Assembly (NCBI GenBank): GCA_008933995.1
Contig: WARS01000031.1
Coordinates: forward strand, 3,252,001 to 3,316,000
DNA length: 64,000 bases
Direction of reading: 5' to 3'
Origin: Datnioides undecimradiatus
Lineage: Eukaryota > Chordata > Actinopteri > Lobotiformes > Datnioididae
Positions 49,869 through 63,779 of this stretch are shown one piece after another. The position numbers and the translations under genes were made by a program. Position 1 is the first letter of the stretch. Every line of letters begins with the position of its first letter. Below the pieces are notes generated by a model. It had not been told where the DNA came from. It was given only the letters and a program-made list of their open reading frames with translations, and ran no database searches.

Positions 49869-51218
49869 TATGTGTGCCGCCATGCATGAATGTGTCTCTG
49901 GATGCCAGTCTCGCTGACAAGAATGCAGCTCTTCACACACAGAGGAGACAATCAGAAGCGACAACGTCACCAAGTTGTCACGTTCACTGTGACTGCACCA
50001 CACAGTGGGGCTTGTAGTGCCGCGACCTCTCCTTCGACCTTTTCCAGCACCCACTCGACGTGTCTCCCTCTCTGCCCAGTTCGTCTCCCATCACACCATC
50101 TCGGGCCTCTTATTGCTGCCCACCTGCTTGGCTCCTCGTCTGCCGGCCTGTCTGCCAACCTGCTTCAGGACTAAGGAGGCCGGCCAGCTTTATTAAAAGA
50201 AAACAAGCAGGAGAAATAACCGGGGATGCAGGGATATGAGGACAGTTAATCTGCTGGCAACGGCACCAAGGTTCTCAGGGAGCTTCCACTGAAAAGAAGC
50301 CAGAAATATATATTGTCTGAGGATGCCTCGCTGAACAGGACTCGACTACGCTGGCGAAAGCTTATTCTTTGCAGCCCCAGTGAACTGCCAGCTTAACACG
50401 GACGGCACCAGGCAGACTACATTCAATTTATTTAAAAGAGGCATCAGAAAGGCAGACTGGCTACGATACATGGGCAACAAAACACAAAAAAAACAGAATA
50501 GACAGGAAGAGAGAAGCTTTCTGGCAGGCTCTGAGTAAAAGCGCTGACCCATGGATGACAAAATCCCCATCACCTGACTGATCAGTCATCCCCCGCTGTT
50601 CTGCTCTCTGCCCCCTCTCCTTTTCTTAATGAAATATCTCCAGCTAAGACTCGACACCACCTCATAAATATGAGCAGACGTGCCGGGTGTTCGTATCTCC
50701 CTTTTCTGTTTCATCAACAAGAACAAAACATCAGAACATTTTGTACAGCGTCGTCCACACAGTCTTCAGCTGCTCCCTGCACAAACATTCAGAATTAAGC
50801 AATGTTTATTTTTATACTAAAAACTGACCTTATGACTCCTTTTATCAGTGTGTCGATAGGATGTGATGTTCAAATTGTTATATTGGCAAATATTCACCAC
50901 TAACACTCAAGTGCAAATGTATCTGTGCCCATTACTCTCTGTCTCCCTCTCTCTTTTCCACTCTCTGATGCTGCACAGATCTGCCACTCTGCAAGGCTGT
51001 GAGATCCCCAGTGGGCCTTTCTGGATTGTCGATTTCAGTTAATTACATTTTCTGGCATTGCCCACGAAATCACAGAGGGAGCTACGATGGTACAAGCATC
51101 TGCAGATGATCTGTCACAAGTTTTACTGTAGGTCAAATGTACATATTTGGTCCACAATTGGAATTCCTGTGGACGTTAAACTGAATTCATAGATTGTGGT
51201 GACGCACCACAAAAATTA

Positions 51219-51320
51219 AATGGTAAATGGTTGCATTTATGTAGTTCTTTTATGATCATATTCAAGGTGCCAGCCTGAACATCAGGTGCTTTGAGATTTA
51301 GTGTCTAAAGTGTCCACCAC
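51219..51320 (+). repeat. Dispersed teleost repeat fragment
   Basis: TGGTAAATGGTTGCATTTAT, followed by AGTTCTTTTATGATC and CATCAGGTGCTTTGAGATTT and then GTGTCTAAAGTG, matches the pattern of a very common fish interspersed repeat (AAATGG..TGCATTTATATAGCGCTTT..ATCAGGAGCAA..AAGTGTCTTGC). It is clearly degenerate. I do not assign a family name. Confidence 0.5.
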
Positions 51321-54300
51321 TGTCCTAAATTACACATACACAGGTTAAAAGGTCCATCTTATTTATTCTGTCCATTGTCTTGTCTCTGTCCACATCTTCA
51401 CACCAGTTCACACAGACAACTGCTTGACGAGGGTTTGTACTTTGATGTGAAAATGGTGTAAAGACAGATCCATAACCCATAAAAGAGATCAACTTAATCC
51501 AAAGAGGGAAAGCATCCTCTCCCATTCAGACAGTTACTGTAAAATGGAGACCAGTGCTGAGGAGGTCAATGGTCTGATCCTGAGCACAGTTAAGATGGTT
51601 AGTGGTGAAACTCTGCCCTCTGCAGGATAAAGTATCTCATTGACCTGTTATTCCAGACAGGTTGACTCGAGAGGAACTTCAGCGCTCCTGCAGATCTTTA
51701 ACTGTGGCACAGGCACCACTAGTGGCCACACAGATGTACTGCATGATGGTTGGAGAAGGGAAACACCGTGGTTCTTGTGTTGCATCCTTCACAGCAGTTG
51801 GAGAACAAGGGCGGGAATTTTTGACCCACTAGGTGAATGTGAGCTTATCTTACACCTCAGAAAAAGAAAAAGCTTCACAGTGGTTTGTATTATCATGGGA
51901 GGTCTAACTGTTTAAACAAATTGTATTATTTCAAAATCTTTCAATAATAACAATAAGACGACACAAAACAAGAAAATATCCAAACTTCTAACTGTGCTTA
52001 GACGAGGGACACCCATTACATTTGTGTGATCAACTATATCACATCTGCAAACTATATAACATGATGAATGGCTATATTTATATCAAGTAACACTGTAAGT
52101 CTCAGTGTAACATTTATAAGGATGTATACACAGAATACACACTATAAGAAGTTATCATTTTAACTGTCAACTACAACATCTTTTTGAGTGAGCTAGCAGG
52201 TTTATAAATAAAAAAAAGAATTGCAATGTAATAAAACAGCTGAGTGATAACAATGTGTCTACATAGGAAAAGTTTTGATAGTAATGAAATGATAAAATAC
52301 CATTAGCATAGCTTATTATTACATTATGATGTGTTCAAAAATGATAAAGAACTGTGTTATCATTTATTATATGCAAGTATCTGTGTTCACTTCAGGTCGT
52401 TTATTTAATTAAAAGAAAAGCAACAAGAAACATATATTTTTTTGTTTTATGCCTGGTCGAATACATCCTAAGCTAATTTACAGCTAGCTGTGACCTTTAA
52501 CCCCAGAGGTCACTTTAAGATGCTGTGCTGTAGAAGTCAATCCATGAAGAAATGCTGACTCATTCTCCTCCCAGAAATACACACACAGACAAACACACAG
52601 ACACTGCCCTGCCGTCACATTTAAATACAGGCAACAGTTGTCAAATTAAAGTCTAGGAACCTTCAGGGGTCTTTGACCACGATAATGGAAGTGATGAGAA
52701 TAATGATGGATAGTTTATTTTCTGTTATCTCACTGTTAACACGAGCTGAGGAGAACTTAATTGCCCAGATGAAGGTCATAAAGGACAGACATCTCAGCTG
52801 AAGTCCTGTGTCAAATGCATGCCAGAGATTACAGTTACAGTTTTAATATGAATAAAAAACTGCAGTAATTTATTAGACATGAAAACAAACAGTAATAGTT
52901 GTTGTGAACGTCTAAATATCTGAACTAAAAGAAACTGGTCAGTTTCTTTAAAATAGGTCCCATCCTAGTTACTCAGCAGCAGCACAGGCCATCTCCGCCC
53001 TGTTTAATGGACTTGGGCGGAGGGGCCATCAAAACTGTGAGCAGAGTACATCCCTCAGCAGGTAGCATCCTGAAATAGCAACCTTGATCCTAATGGTGCA
53101 CAGCACAGCCCCTGGCTTCTGACGAATCCATCCTGAGAGCCCCCCTGTCCCCGAGCAAGCAGCACTCCTGAGGCACGCACACACAAAGACAGACTCACAC
53201 ATGCAGTGACAGACAGAAAGACACGCACACACACATATATCTCCATGCCCCCGTCGGCTCTGATTAACCCATTTCCTCGTTTTTTTTATTTCCTCTGTTT
53301 TGCACTGGCTTTATTCCCCTCTGCAGACAGACGCCACAAAGGCAGGTTGCAGGTTGGCATCATGACTTCCCCCTGGAGGCGTCTCACTTTACAAAGTTTC
53401 ACATTTCTGGTGGTCAATTTAGTTGAGAGGGAAAATAAAAGTCAAACGTGAAATGAGAGCCCCTGGAGGTGGCAGCATGGAGGGAAAGGTGAGAGAGGGA
53501 GAGAGATCTTTTTGTGTACCTGCAACACAGAGGAGTGACACTGCTGAAAGAGGGCAACGTGAACAGGTGACTGAATGAAGAACAGAGACAGAGGTGACAC
53601 TACAGTCTGCACTACCACTGCTATGACAAACACATCAGGTGAGCAGAAAGGATGCTCTACTAAATAAATATTCTAAATAAATATTGTTAATATTCCAAGA
53701 TTTATAATCTGTCTGATCCAGGGGTACCTGAAAACATACATTTAGCTCAGCAGTAAAGTAGTGCAACACAGATAGTAACACATATTGATGTCATTTATAA
53801 GCTGGTCTTACATGTGCGTATTTATTACATTTTTGTGTACAATGTTTGTTTTTACCCTCTTCATTTATATTCATTATCTTATTTGTGTTTTTACCTTTCA
53901 CACAGTTTTGAAGTCTCTGTTTATGACATTTAATTCATATATGACACGATGTAAGTTAATGCCACCAGGGACAGAAGAGATTTCATTTATCATTTATCTT
54001 TCTCAAAGGGAAATCTGTTAATAAAAAAAAACTTTTGTTAATACTTTGGGATATATTAAACTTGCGATATTGAATGCTAACGTGGAATCTGCTGTGCTGC
54101 CTCATGAGCTGCTGAGGACAACAACTTTTGCTAGAAATATAGTTACTACAATAGTTTATGGGACAGAAGTTCTACTGGAGATACTGAAAAACTTGACAAA
54201 TGCATTTGGACAATAGCCAGTAAAACAAGTTAATATTTATTATCAAGAGAACCTGGCATTGGATATAAATAGTGGATAAACAGAAGGACAGGAACACCTA

Positions 54301-55083
54301 AAAGCAACTTGTTGACATAACAAACAAACTAGAATTTACATTTTAAAACTGTCAACCTAAAGAAAAGCAAGTTAGACAGAAAATTTCTATTCACAAGGAA
54401 CAGAAAAGTTCAAAGTGTAACAAAAATTAACTCAATATGACTTATTTTTTCCTTTAATTTCTATTATCTAACAGGTTTCAACTGTTTTGTATTGACTTTG
54501 AGATTTATTGCATGTACCATCTCATGTATGTATTTCTAATCGATTGATGAAGCTATAATAGTCTCCTGTGTTTGCGGTTTGACTCCTTTATTGATTGTTA
54601 ATTACAGCCCATGGCCTGAGTATAAAGATGCTGTTCTTTCATTTTGTTCCTTTACTGGTTAAATGTTGCCTTTTAAATGAGTGCTTACATTGTGTTTACA
54701 GTCAGTTTAGTGCTTTGTTTTGCACCTCTCCTGTTCGCCGACATAACTGATTGCATGAGTCATCTTTCACAATTAAAACAAGAATCTCATTGATAATCTT
54801 GAGTGTGTTACGTCAAAATGACAAAATGGAGCTTAACAGTAATTGATGGCCACAATATTGTGGCAAACAGGTGGGAAATATTAAAAACAGAATCAAAATC
54901 GGAGGAAGAACAGAAAATAACAAAAGGTTCACTGAAACAAAGGAGAATTTTTTTTTTAGCATGACAACAGATCACAACCTTTGTTTTCATTGTGCGCTCT
55001 CAACATAAAAACTGCCCATTCACATTACTTTAACCTGAGTGCATGATCACCCTAACCTCCCACACCCAGGGCAAAGTAATTGT

Positions 55084-55097
55084 GTTGCCATGGAAAC
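55084..55097 (+). promoter_or_regulatory. RFX X-box-like palindrome
   Basis: GTTGCCATGGAAAC matches the X-box consensus GTNRCC-N(0-3)-RGYAAC at all but one position (GGAAAC instead of GGYAAC). RFX factors bind such sites in enhancers and ciliary gene promoters. A single motif hit without conservation data is weak evidence of function. Confidence 0.3.
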
Positions 55098-57601
55098 AGT
55101 GGAGAGGGCCTAAATTCTGAGCTGCTGGGAATCCATCCCATCTCGTTAGATGAGGCTGCTGCCGCCGCTGCTACTGCCACGTGGTGCAGGATGAGTGTTT
55201 AAGTCATAAATTAAACCAATCTCTTTTATAATCCAACACATCTTATTCACGAATCCACGACTCTGTGTTCCAGGCTGACACAACAGGGTTTCTGACACAG
55301 TGCACAAACAACGGGCAAAAAACCAAAAACAAACAGCAAAAAAAGAAAATCTAAATGAAAAGCACTAAAAGCCTGCACTGTTATAGAGTGTGGAGGGATT
55401 AGAGCACCATTTAGCCTAACTCTAGACTAGGAGGTGTTGTAATTGCTTTTAAGTGTAATAAATTATTCAGAGCACAACATTTCAGCACTGAGACCTGCGC
55501 TAGAAATGGAGCTGGGACCAAAACAGGGATGGATGTGAAAGCAGAGCTAAAATTACATCAAAACACACGAGCTGCTGAAGGTCAGCGAGGACACACTGAG
55601 TCAGTCACTGAGGATGAGCGGCATTTCTAAATGTCTAATAAGACAATTACATGTTGCTGTGACTAAATCAAAGCTTTTCTGACACAAGCAGCCTGAACAG
55701 GGAGACGATCAGATGCATAACACTGGTATCTCACGAAAAAGCAACGCAGAGTATGTGCCACTGAGAGCGACTGTCAGGTCAGCTGGTTTGATCTATAAAA
55801 TTAATTCCGTCCTCCATTAAGTAAACATCGCAGTGCAAGCACACTGCTTAATGTTGTTTATTAATCATTGACAGTTACCCACGCTGTAAGCAAAAATGAG
55901 CCTTAATATACTGTAAACAAACATGTAAACAAAGGGCATGAAGGCAAGAACAATAGGTCATCTTTAACTAGCCGTAGCATATTTAATCAATACCAGAGGG
56001 CAGGGACGGGGCGGGGCTGAGTTTGTGTGAGCAAAACAACACCATTACTGCTACTTTTCTTCAGTCACTCAATCTCCTCTCTTTTAATTTTCATCCTTCC
56101 ATCTCGCCTTCTTGATCCTGTTTGTTCTCCTCTCATCCTATCCGTTTGTGCCCTTCGGTAATTCCTCCATGCCTCTTCTCTGCCCTCCTCCATCCCACTC
56201 TTCTTCTGTCCCCGTTTGAGAAATGCTGACCTGCAGACTCCCTAATGTGACCAATCAATATCACACAGAGGACAGCAGACCGCCGGACATACTAATATGA
56301 AGACGCACTTCCTGCAATGTATGCGGCCAGGCTTCCCTTCAGCCAACATCTCACACACAGCGTGCACATACACACCCTATAAACTGAGAGTGATTGATTA
56401 ATTTAATTTAATTTCATGTGAACTGTTCCATATGACCCCGTGTGTAAAATAGGGCCTTCTACTTACAGGCTGCTGCTGTGGCTGTCATAGATCATTGCCT
56501 CATCTATCTATAGAACCAACATTGATCCTGCCTGCCCTTCCTGCCTGACATTACAGATGCATGGTGCCGCGAGATGAGCTAACATGAGGGGCAGGGAGCA
56601 TGTCATTATGCAGTGGGCTACGTGTCTTTAAACAGCTAATGAATCACTGCGATCAAAATCAAAGCCATAGGGGATCTGAAAGACGCAGCCTATAGATTTG
56701 CTGCTGGTTAATGGTGAATGCAATTAACGAGAGGCTTCGCCGACGTGAACCTGTAGCCTGCAAAAGTAACATGAACTGACAAGTGAAAAGTACACAGAGG
56801 AATGTAAACACAGACTTTTTTCCCACAAGCCTTTATAGAACCTTAGCCTTATGTATTCATTATTTTTTTCTATCATCATCATTATTATCAGAGTTGTGGT
56901 TGACAGTGGCCCATATTGAGCTTTCTTATTCAAGTACAAGTAATAATAAAATGCAAAAATGTTAACAGCAAATTGTACTTCAAAAATAAAATTCATTTTT
57001 CAGCAGAATGGCTCCTGTCAGTTTGATGTAATTATACATTATAGTCTGCATATGATGCATTACTGTGTGTTATGCATGCATGTTATGTGCATGTTAATGT
57101 TGTATCAGCGAAGCTAATTAGGCTGTAACTGTTTTACTATATACACTGTTGGGTAGTTTTATCTGGAACATTGGACCATATTTAATAAACATATATTTTA
57201 TATATGTTTTGATTGTAAAATATTAATCAGTAAAGTCTAGTAGAGTGAAACGTTTTCTTGTTAAAAGAAATAAAACTATTCTCTATTAATGTTATCATTA
57301 TTATTTCTATTTTTACTTTACTGGAAGCACACGTATCATACAGCAACATGTCTGTCTTTTGATTTGTGCATCACTGTCAGTAATAAATGTATTAGCGCTT
57401 CCCTAGACGAAGGTAAAGACAGAAGCGAGCTGTGGTCTCAGTCAGATGTCGCCCGCTGAGTTCATGTGCTGCTTTCTCTTTATTGCATCATATATCTACA
57501 GACATCATGCCTATAGCCTCACTGTGTGTGTTTTTGTGCGTGCGTTTGTACAGAACAGTAATAACATCCTGTAGCCAAGACACCTGACTGCTTTGAAAGT
57601 T

Positions 57602-57649
57602 GCTCTCTCTCTCTCTGTGTGTGTGTGAGAGAGAGACAGAGAGAGAAAG
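57602..57649 (+). repeat. (CT)n(GT)n(GA)n compound repeat, potential hairpin
   Basis: Seven CT units, then GT units, then two GA runs separated by CA. The CT and GA arms are complementary and can fold on the GT loop. Confidence 0.85.
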
Positions 57650-57906
57650 ACACATTCTGTCTAATGACGCACTCAAATTCAAGATTTTCTTTTACATGAA
57701 AACCTTGTTAACCTCTAAAGTGGCTGATGGACAAAATCAGCAGCTTTGACTGATGTCTGGTGTTAATTTCCCACACTGATGATGTGTGCGATGATCCTAG
57801 GAGCTTAGCCCTACTGTGGATTTAACAATTTGTTGATTTAATAACTGTCGCTGCTGTAACACCACATCCGGTCCCAGACACATGCAAAGGTACGGGCACA
57901 TAACAG

Positions 57907-57928
57907 ACACACACACACACACACACAC
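57907..57928 (+). repeat. (CA)n microsatellite
   Basis: About 11 CA units. Confidence 0.85.
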
Positions 57929-58773
57929 GTATGTGAGCAGAGAGGTTGCAGACAATTTGCAGTGGCCTGTTTCGGCTCAGGTATGATAAACGACTCGTAT
58001 GTGGAATGCAATTCTGCCCTGTTGTGCCTTGAGAACAAGGGATGAGGAGAGTGAGTTATAAGGTGTCTGCAGAGCTTCCTGTCTATCCAGGGAAAATATA
58101 TTCATCTAATCGGAACATCCTGCACCCTGCTGTCAAACCATTCTCTCATCTCTCATATGACCCATCCATGTCATAACCTCCACTCCTGCCTCACATTCAT
58201 CACTCTGTTTTGTAATCTCTCTTTTCCACTCTGTCTGTCAGTTGGTGTTTGAGGGTTTACAGTCCCTGGTCTGCACCCATCAGCCAGGCAGAGACCTGAG
58301 AGGTCTGCCACACCACAGGGTGTGATGAAGTACGTCCAGCGTCTACTGGCAGCGTCTGCTGGATGATAGCAGCACAGTCAAAACGTCCGGAGGCTGGATG
58401 TGGAAATACTGCTACTTAGCTTATAAATAATATTCCTACATTTCCACATTTGGTATTTTGTGAGAAGAATTTATGAACAGAAATCATTAAAATGGGCAGC
58501 TGCCATTCAATTAAATTGAATTATTTGCTCCAAACGCCTGAGGCTGAGCTCTATATTTGGATCTTTCTTCTTTGCGTAAATGAATGAATAAGCAGCATCA
58601 CCACTGATCCCCTTTCAGTAAAAATGTATCTTGGTATCTCAGTTAAACTCAGTATTTAAACTGCCAGCTAAATAAAAATAGATTTTATTAAAGTCGATTG
58701 GTCTGAAGTAATGAGATTTTTGTTCTGTATTCAACAATTAGCAGAACAGAAAGCTGTGGTCACAAAAACATAT

Positions 58774-58777
58774 AGAC

Positions 58778-58821
<44 letters not shown>

Positions 58822-58842
58822 TGACAGATAGATAGATAGATT
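58774..58842 (+). repeat. (GATA)n tetranucleotide microsatellite
   Basis: About 16 TAGA/GATA units with one interruption (TTGACAGA). It is the longest tetranucleotide array in the window and likely polymorphic. Confidence 0.92.
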
Positions 58843-59805
58843 GTGCTTGTGTTGGGAATAACAAGTAACATGCGTTGTACTGCATATGTAGACACTCCTG
58901 ATTTATGTATATACAGGAGCTTTCTGTTCTGCACGTGCACATCAGTGAATATGGAGGTATGCCTGCATGTGCGGGTTGAAAAATGAATACTTCAGGGTGT
59001 TGCTTTTCTGCAGACGCTATGAATTCATGAATGTGCAGTATATGTGGGTGAGTACATGCATACATTACTACTGATGTTTGCTGCACGCATATCTAGTGTG
59101 TATGCAATAACATCAGTATACGTTGGGAGATACGGCTGTTATTATATTATATTCACTTGTCTCATTTTTTTGCTACAATAGGCTGAGGAACAGAATACAG
59201 CCCTTAAACGTGCTTATGTGGTATATCAACGTGAACTGCTACACCAAGCTGTGTATATACTGCAAAATATAAAAAAGAAATAATAGCCAAAAGAGAAGCA
59301 ATGAAAAATGCATTTAGATAAAGATGATGATATTCACTCATAGTTTTCTCTGAAAACAGCATTTGCACTGTCCAGTACCGATACTGGAAGTATGCCAAAC
59401 TTGCATCCAAGTTGCGTGATCTGCTTATATGACCTGACTGAGCTGGACCTGGCACTGAAATCAATTCTGGCACTGAGTCAGACTCAGACTTTTTTAAGTC
59501 TGTGATCACAGTAATGGCTGAAGACTTGAAAACAAACTGGGCTCACCGGGAACACAACAGCATCCCCTATGTCTATGTCAGTTCAGGAGGGGGAGTTTTA
59601 GGGTAAAAGTAATACGTTAGTTCTCCGATTCTCAGAATCAGATCATTTGAAAATGAAATCAGTGTTTCTTCTGGCTGAAATCCAGACACACGCCTATGAA
59701 AACATTTCTATGTAAGCAGCCAGCTGAAAGCTAATGATCACATTCGGTCTTATATGATAAGTTGGGTTAGCTACTCGCCTTGAAGTATCTGCCTCTGGCT
59801 TCCAG

Positions 59806-60027
59806 ATGAGTGACCAGGATTTAGTAGCATCTAGCAGTGAGGCTGCAGTGTACAACATGCTGAATAACCCTCCACTCATGTTTGGTTTGTTGGGTCTGGG
59901 CTACATCGCAGCGCAATATGGACGACAACACAGAGGAGGAACTGCTCCCTCTATAGATATAAAGAGCTCATTCAATGGTAATGAAAATTTCCAGACCCTA
60001 TTAAATCCTACACAGAGCACCTTTTAA
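59806..60027 (+). CDS. Hypothetical 73-codon open frame, unidentified
   Basis: The frame runs from ATG to TAA and begins MSDQDLVASSSEAAVYNMLN; a hydrophobic stretch NNPPLMFGLLGLGYIAAQYG follows, then a polar tail. The ATG directly follows a pyrimidine-rich TGGCTTCCAG that looks like a splice acceptor. I do not recognise the protein. Composition is more protein-like than that of the other small frames in this region, but length alone is compatible with chance. It could be an exon of an unannotated gene, a pseudogene or noise. Confidence 0.2.
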   Translation: MSDQDLVASSSEAAVYNMLNNPPLMFGLLGLGYIAAQYGRQHRGGTAPSIDIKSSFNGNENFQTLLNPTQSTF

Positions 60028-60500
60028 ACAGAGACACAAAATCAAAACATGATTTATTTATTTTTTTATTTAATTGTCTGACAAATACAGTTCAGCACTC
60101 AGAAGTAAACTGAACCATAACCATATAGGTGGAGGATCAGATAGTGAATGGGGTTACTCTGACAACCAGAACATTTGAATTGTTTTTGTAGCAGTTCAAA
60201 GGTCTTCAGAAAGGACTGACAAACAGTTGATCGTGTCATTTAGTTATGAGAAGTTTTTGCTTCTGAAAATGAGTATGACACCCTCAGAAAACAAAACCTA
60301 AATTCTTACTTGAGACCATCTTTATTGTTGTTCCTTTTGTCAGACTAGATGGAGAATTAGGGGCACAGTGCAGCAAAATCTACTGGGATCCAAACCAGAG
60401 CACAGCCATCAGACACAGAGCTGTGCCAGATCTCATTGGATCTCACCAAAACAATGTGTGCTTTCAGCTCAAGGACTCACAGCACTTCACAGTAACACAT

Positions 60501-60520
60501 GCACACTCGTGCACACTCGT

Positions 60521-60552
<32 letters not shown>
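60501..60552 (+). repeat. Tandem decamer plus (CA)n microsatellite
   Basis: Two copies of GCACACTCGT are followed by about 15 CA units. Confidence 0.88.
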
Positions 60553-60557
<5 letters not shown>

Positions 60558-62185
60558 TACATCTACCAAATGACATTGTTGAAAGGAATCAATCCTTTGC
60601 TCCAGTACACATTGGCAGCTACTTTGCATTAGAAGACAAATGGAGGAGCCATCGGCCTGTATTGAATAAATAATAGTTAAAATCCCAGGTGAGTTCACCC
60701 AGTTTAACCACAGCCTTCTCAGATTCTCCTCTCCACAGCCTTCACTCTGCTGTTGTTTTATCACACAAAAATAGCTGCGAGTGAAAGAAAGAAAACACTG
60801 CATTATGAAGTAGATCATTTCTTCCATGTATTATTCATCCTTCAGACATACACTCATGGACATCTTGTGATGGTCCAAAGCAGAATGGAAGCTAATGTAT
60901 TTGTGTCACATGCTCCGAGCATCTGATACTGATGCCCAGAGTGAGAGCTCAGTGAGAAGAAACGGATACCGAGGTCTTCTTTTAGTCTGCATCTTCGATG
61001 TTCTTGATGGAAAAGAGGAGGCGTAATTGAGAATCGATGCCCAAGAGTCACATGCTTACTTGGAACTCAGCGTATTGTACATGATAAAACAGATACCGTT
61101 GCTATTTTAGGTTTAAGAGAGAGAAAGGTTGAAGAGAGGTTTCCTTCAGAAGGAAGGAATTCGCAGGTTCTCTCGAGGCTGCGTTTGACGACTATACTTG
61201 CTGATGGATGGTCTTTAAAGATAAAACTGTGAAGCATCACTTCTCTCACTCTCTCTCCAACTCTGGCTTGTCTACAGTGATGCCTGAAATACCTTCTGCT
61301 GTATTCACATCAGTTTGTGATTTGTTCGCTGACAGATTAGGAAAAGAAAAACCTGTTTCAGAGCAGATCCAGAAATAAATAACTGTATTTAGACAACAAC
61401 AACTGCAGTTCTGGTTTTAACTTAAATACATGTCTTGAGAAGTTAAAGGAGGTGAAATTGTTTTGCTTACAACTTTTAATTTGATAGACTTTTTATCTTT
61501 GCACAGTAGCTACACCAGCTATACTTATAACAAGCTAAGGTTATAAGATGTAGCTGGTTTTATGTAGCTCACTGGCAAGTATAGAAAGAAGTAAACTAAC
61601 TAGTGACTATTTTGAATTTATAACTTTTAATGTAATGAATCATAAACTGAGACCAACCTTTTCAATCAATGTCAGTTTTCAAGCGACAGAAAAGATAAAA
61701 ATGTGGCCTGCAATAGACGAGGTAAACCCTGTTTTCAGTCTGGCTGAAGGTCCGAAGCAGAAACAAGATCCCAAACTTTTCCTGCTCTGTTCTGATGGTG
61801 AGTGTTCACAGAGGACCCCATTACTGTTTACCCCGGTAACAGGGTTGCTATAGTTGGACAACTCATCTCCCACTCGACCCAAAGTGCACCATGATGGCTA
61901 CAAGTTTTTGTTTTTCGAGATGACATAACAGCAAAGTCACATCTAACTTTCATTCACCATCTGCCTCTACAGCTCCAGTACAACTCACCTCTGCTCTTAC
62001 TTCACTCACGTCTACAAAGGTAACAGAGAAAAAACAGTCTCTGTTTTAGGCCAGACGAATCACTGCAGCGCGGCACTCAAGATGATTTAAAAATCTATGA
62101 GATATTTTTGCCTCTGTCTCAAAATTAGAAACTGACAGGAAACTTCATGCCAGCAGTCAATCAAGCTGACAATCTCGGTCAAACA

Positions 62186-62188
<3 letters not shown>

Positions 62189-62224
<36 letters not shown>
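62189..62224 (+). repeat. (GT)n microsatellite
   Basis: About 18 GT units. Confidence 0.9.
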
Positions 62225-62225
<1 letters not shown>

Positions 62226-62525
62226 GCATCACTCAGGTTGCTGTGCTGTGTCATCTTTGAGCACGTCGCTGACTGTCACCCCCACCCCTGCCACTTCCTC
62301 TGTCCACCTCCAACCCTCCTTTACATCAATAATGGATTTACTTGTGTGAACTGCAAATGCCGCCTCTCTTCAACATAATCATAACGAGTCCCACTCCTGC
62401 TCTGACGACATGCCGGCTGCTGTGGAGGGGAAGAGTAATGACTCCTCACACAGGCAGGCACACCAGACCGCTCCCAATTAAGGCCAGCTAAAATACCGAA
62501 CACCCAATGAGCACGCACACACACT

Positions 62526-62528
<3 letters not shown>

Positions 62529-62558
<30 letters not shown>
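62529..62558 (+). repeat. (CA)n microsatellite
   Basis: About 15 CA units. It is inverted relative to the (GT)n array 0.3 kb to the left. Confidence 0.9.
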
Positions 62559-62559
<1 letters not shown>

Positions 62560-62850
62560 CACAGCAGACTGTCAACATGGAGAGGAAGGACGGGGGCAGA
62601 TGAGGAAACATCACACTGTGAACATTTATTAAAGGAGACATCTACAGAGGGTCAAGACATAAAGAAAGTAGTAGGGGGGAGAGAGAGATATGCAGTCATG
62701 CTGAGCAGGAGAGATTTATCTGTATCTGTGTGTCCACTGTGGTCTCATGCCACAAAAAAACAGCCTGACCAAGCATGCATTAGTAGAAGGTTGGCATGCT
62801 TTTACATCATAAACCGTTGGTTGCTTTCCCAAAAGCCACATCACTCACAA

Positions 62851-62906
62851 ACACATACACACACAAACACAGGTACGCACACAAGCACACACACACACAC
62901 AAGTAC
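62851..62906 (+). repeat. CA-rich imperfect repeat
   Basis: CA units broken by AAACA, AGGTACG and AAG interruptions; the TACGCA motif occurs at both ends. Confidence 0.75.
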
Positions 62907-63733
62907 GCATGAGTTGACCGGTGGAGAGAGTGGGCCAAACGCAGTTCTCAGCTCAATGGACAATCCCAGAGTTAGTGAGGGTTTTTTTAGTCCAAGCAGC
63001 TTACCCAATCATTTATCAGATTAATACTTTTCATGAGAATAAACCAGTCACAGAGAGAGACATATGGAACGTGTTAAACTGTGCTCATCTGAAAATCAAA
63101 GAAATATTGCATAACCAAAAGGTCATCCTGTGTGTGTCTGTGTGGGTGTTTTGTGTGTTTGAGTGTGGCATTAGTGCTGCGGCTTGTGTAAAATGTTAAA
63201 TCTGAATGAAACCATTCGGAGAAAAAATGTATTTGGACTTCTCATTTGGACATTTATACTCTCTTGAAATCATAGTAACTGTAATTTAGTAAATGTGGTC
63301 ACAGCTTATGTTTAATACAGGGGTAAAAAATATCATTTCTGCAAAAAATGCTGTTTACAGATGAGGATTTTTCTGGCTCTGTGGTACTGCTGTTCACTTT
63401 CTGATTGACTGTCATTCATTTAAGTGGGGCCAAAAGGATCAAACACTGCTCCTTCAACAGAGATGTTGAAGTACGTGATAATTGATTAATTATTTTGTAT
63501 TTTTTTTAAACACAAATGCTAAATTTGCAACTTCTTGAATTTGAAGAATTTGGTGCTTTTCATTGGCGTAGATTAAAGAAAACGTGTGGACGGTTGGTTA
63601 AATACAACAAGATATTTAGATATCAGAGTGTGGGAACTTACAAATAACAATTCTAACTTCACTATTTTGGATGTTTTATAGACAAAATGACTATTTAGTT
63701 AACTAAAAATACATGTTATTTTGGTGTGTATTA

Positions 63734-63779
63734 GTAAGTATAAGTATTTAATATAAGTATTTAATAAGTATTTAATAAG
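63734..63779 (+). repeat. TAAGTATTTA tandem repeat next to a splice donor
   Basis: Four imperfect copies of a TAAGTATTTA-type unit lie immediately downstream (on the minus strand) of the donor of the exon at 63786-64000. Confidence 0.8.

Noticed and set aside
58774-58842. CRISPR-like array
   Set aside because: The repeats are a plain tetranucleotide microsatellite without spacers, and the genome is vertebrate.
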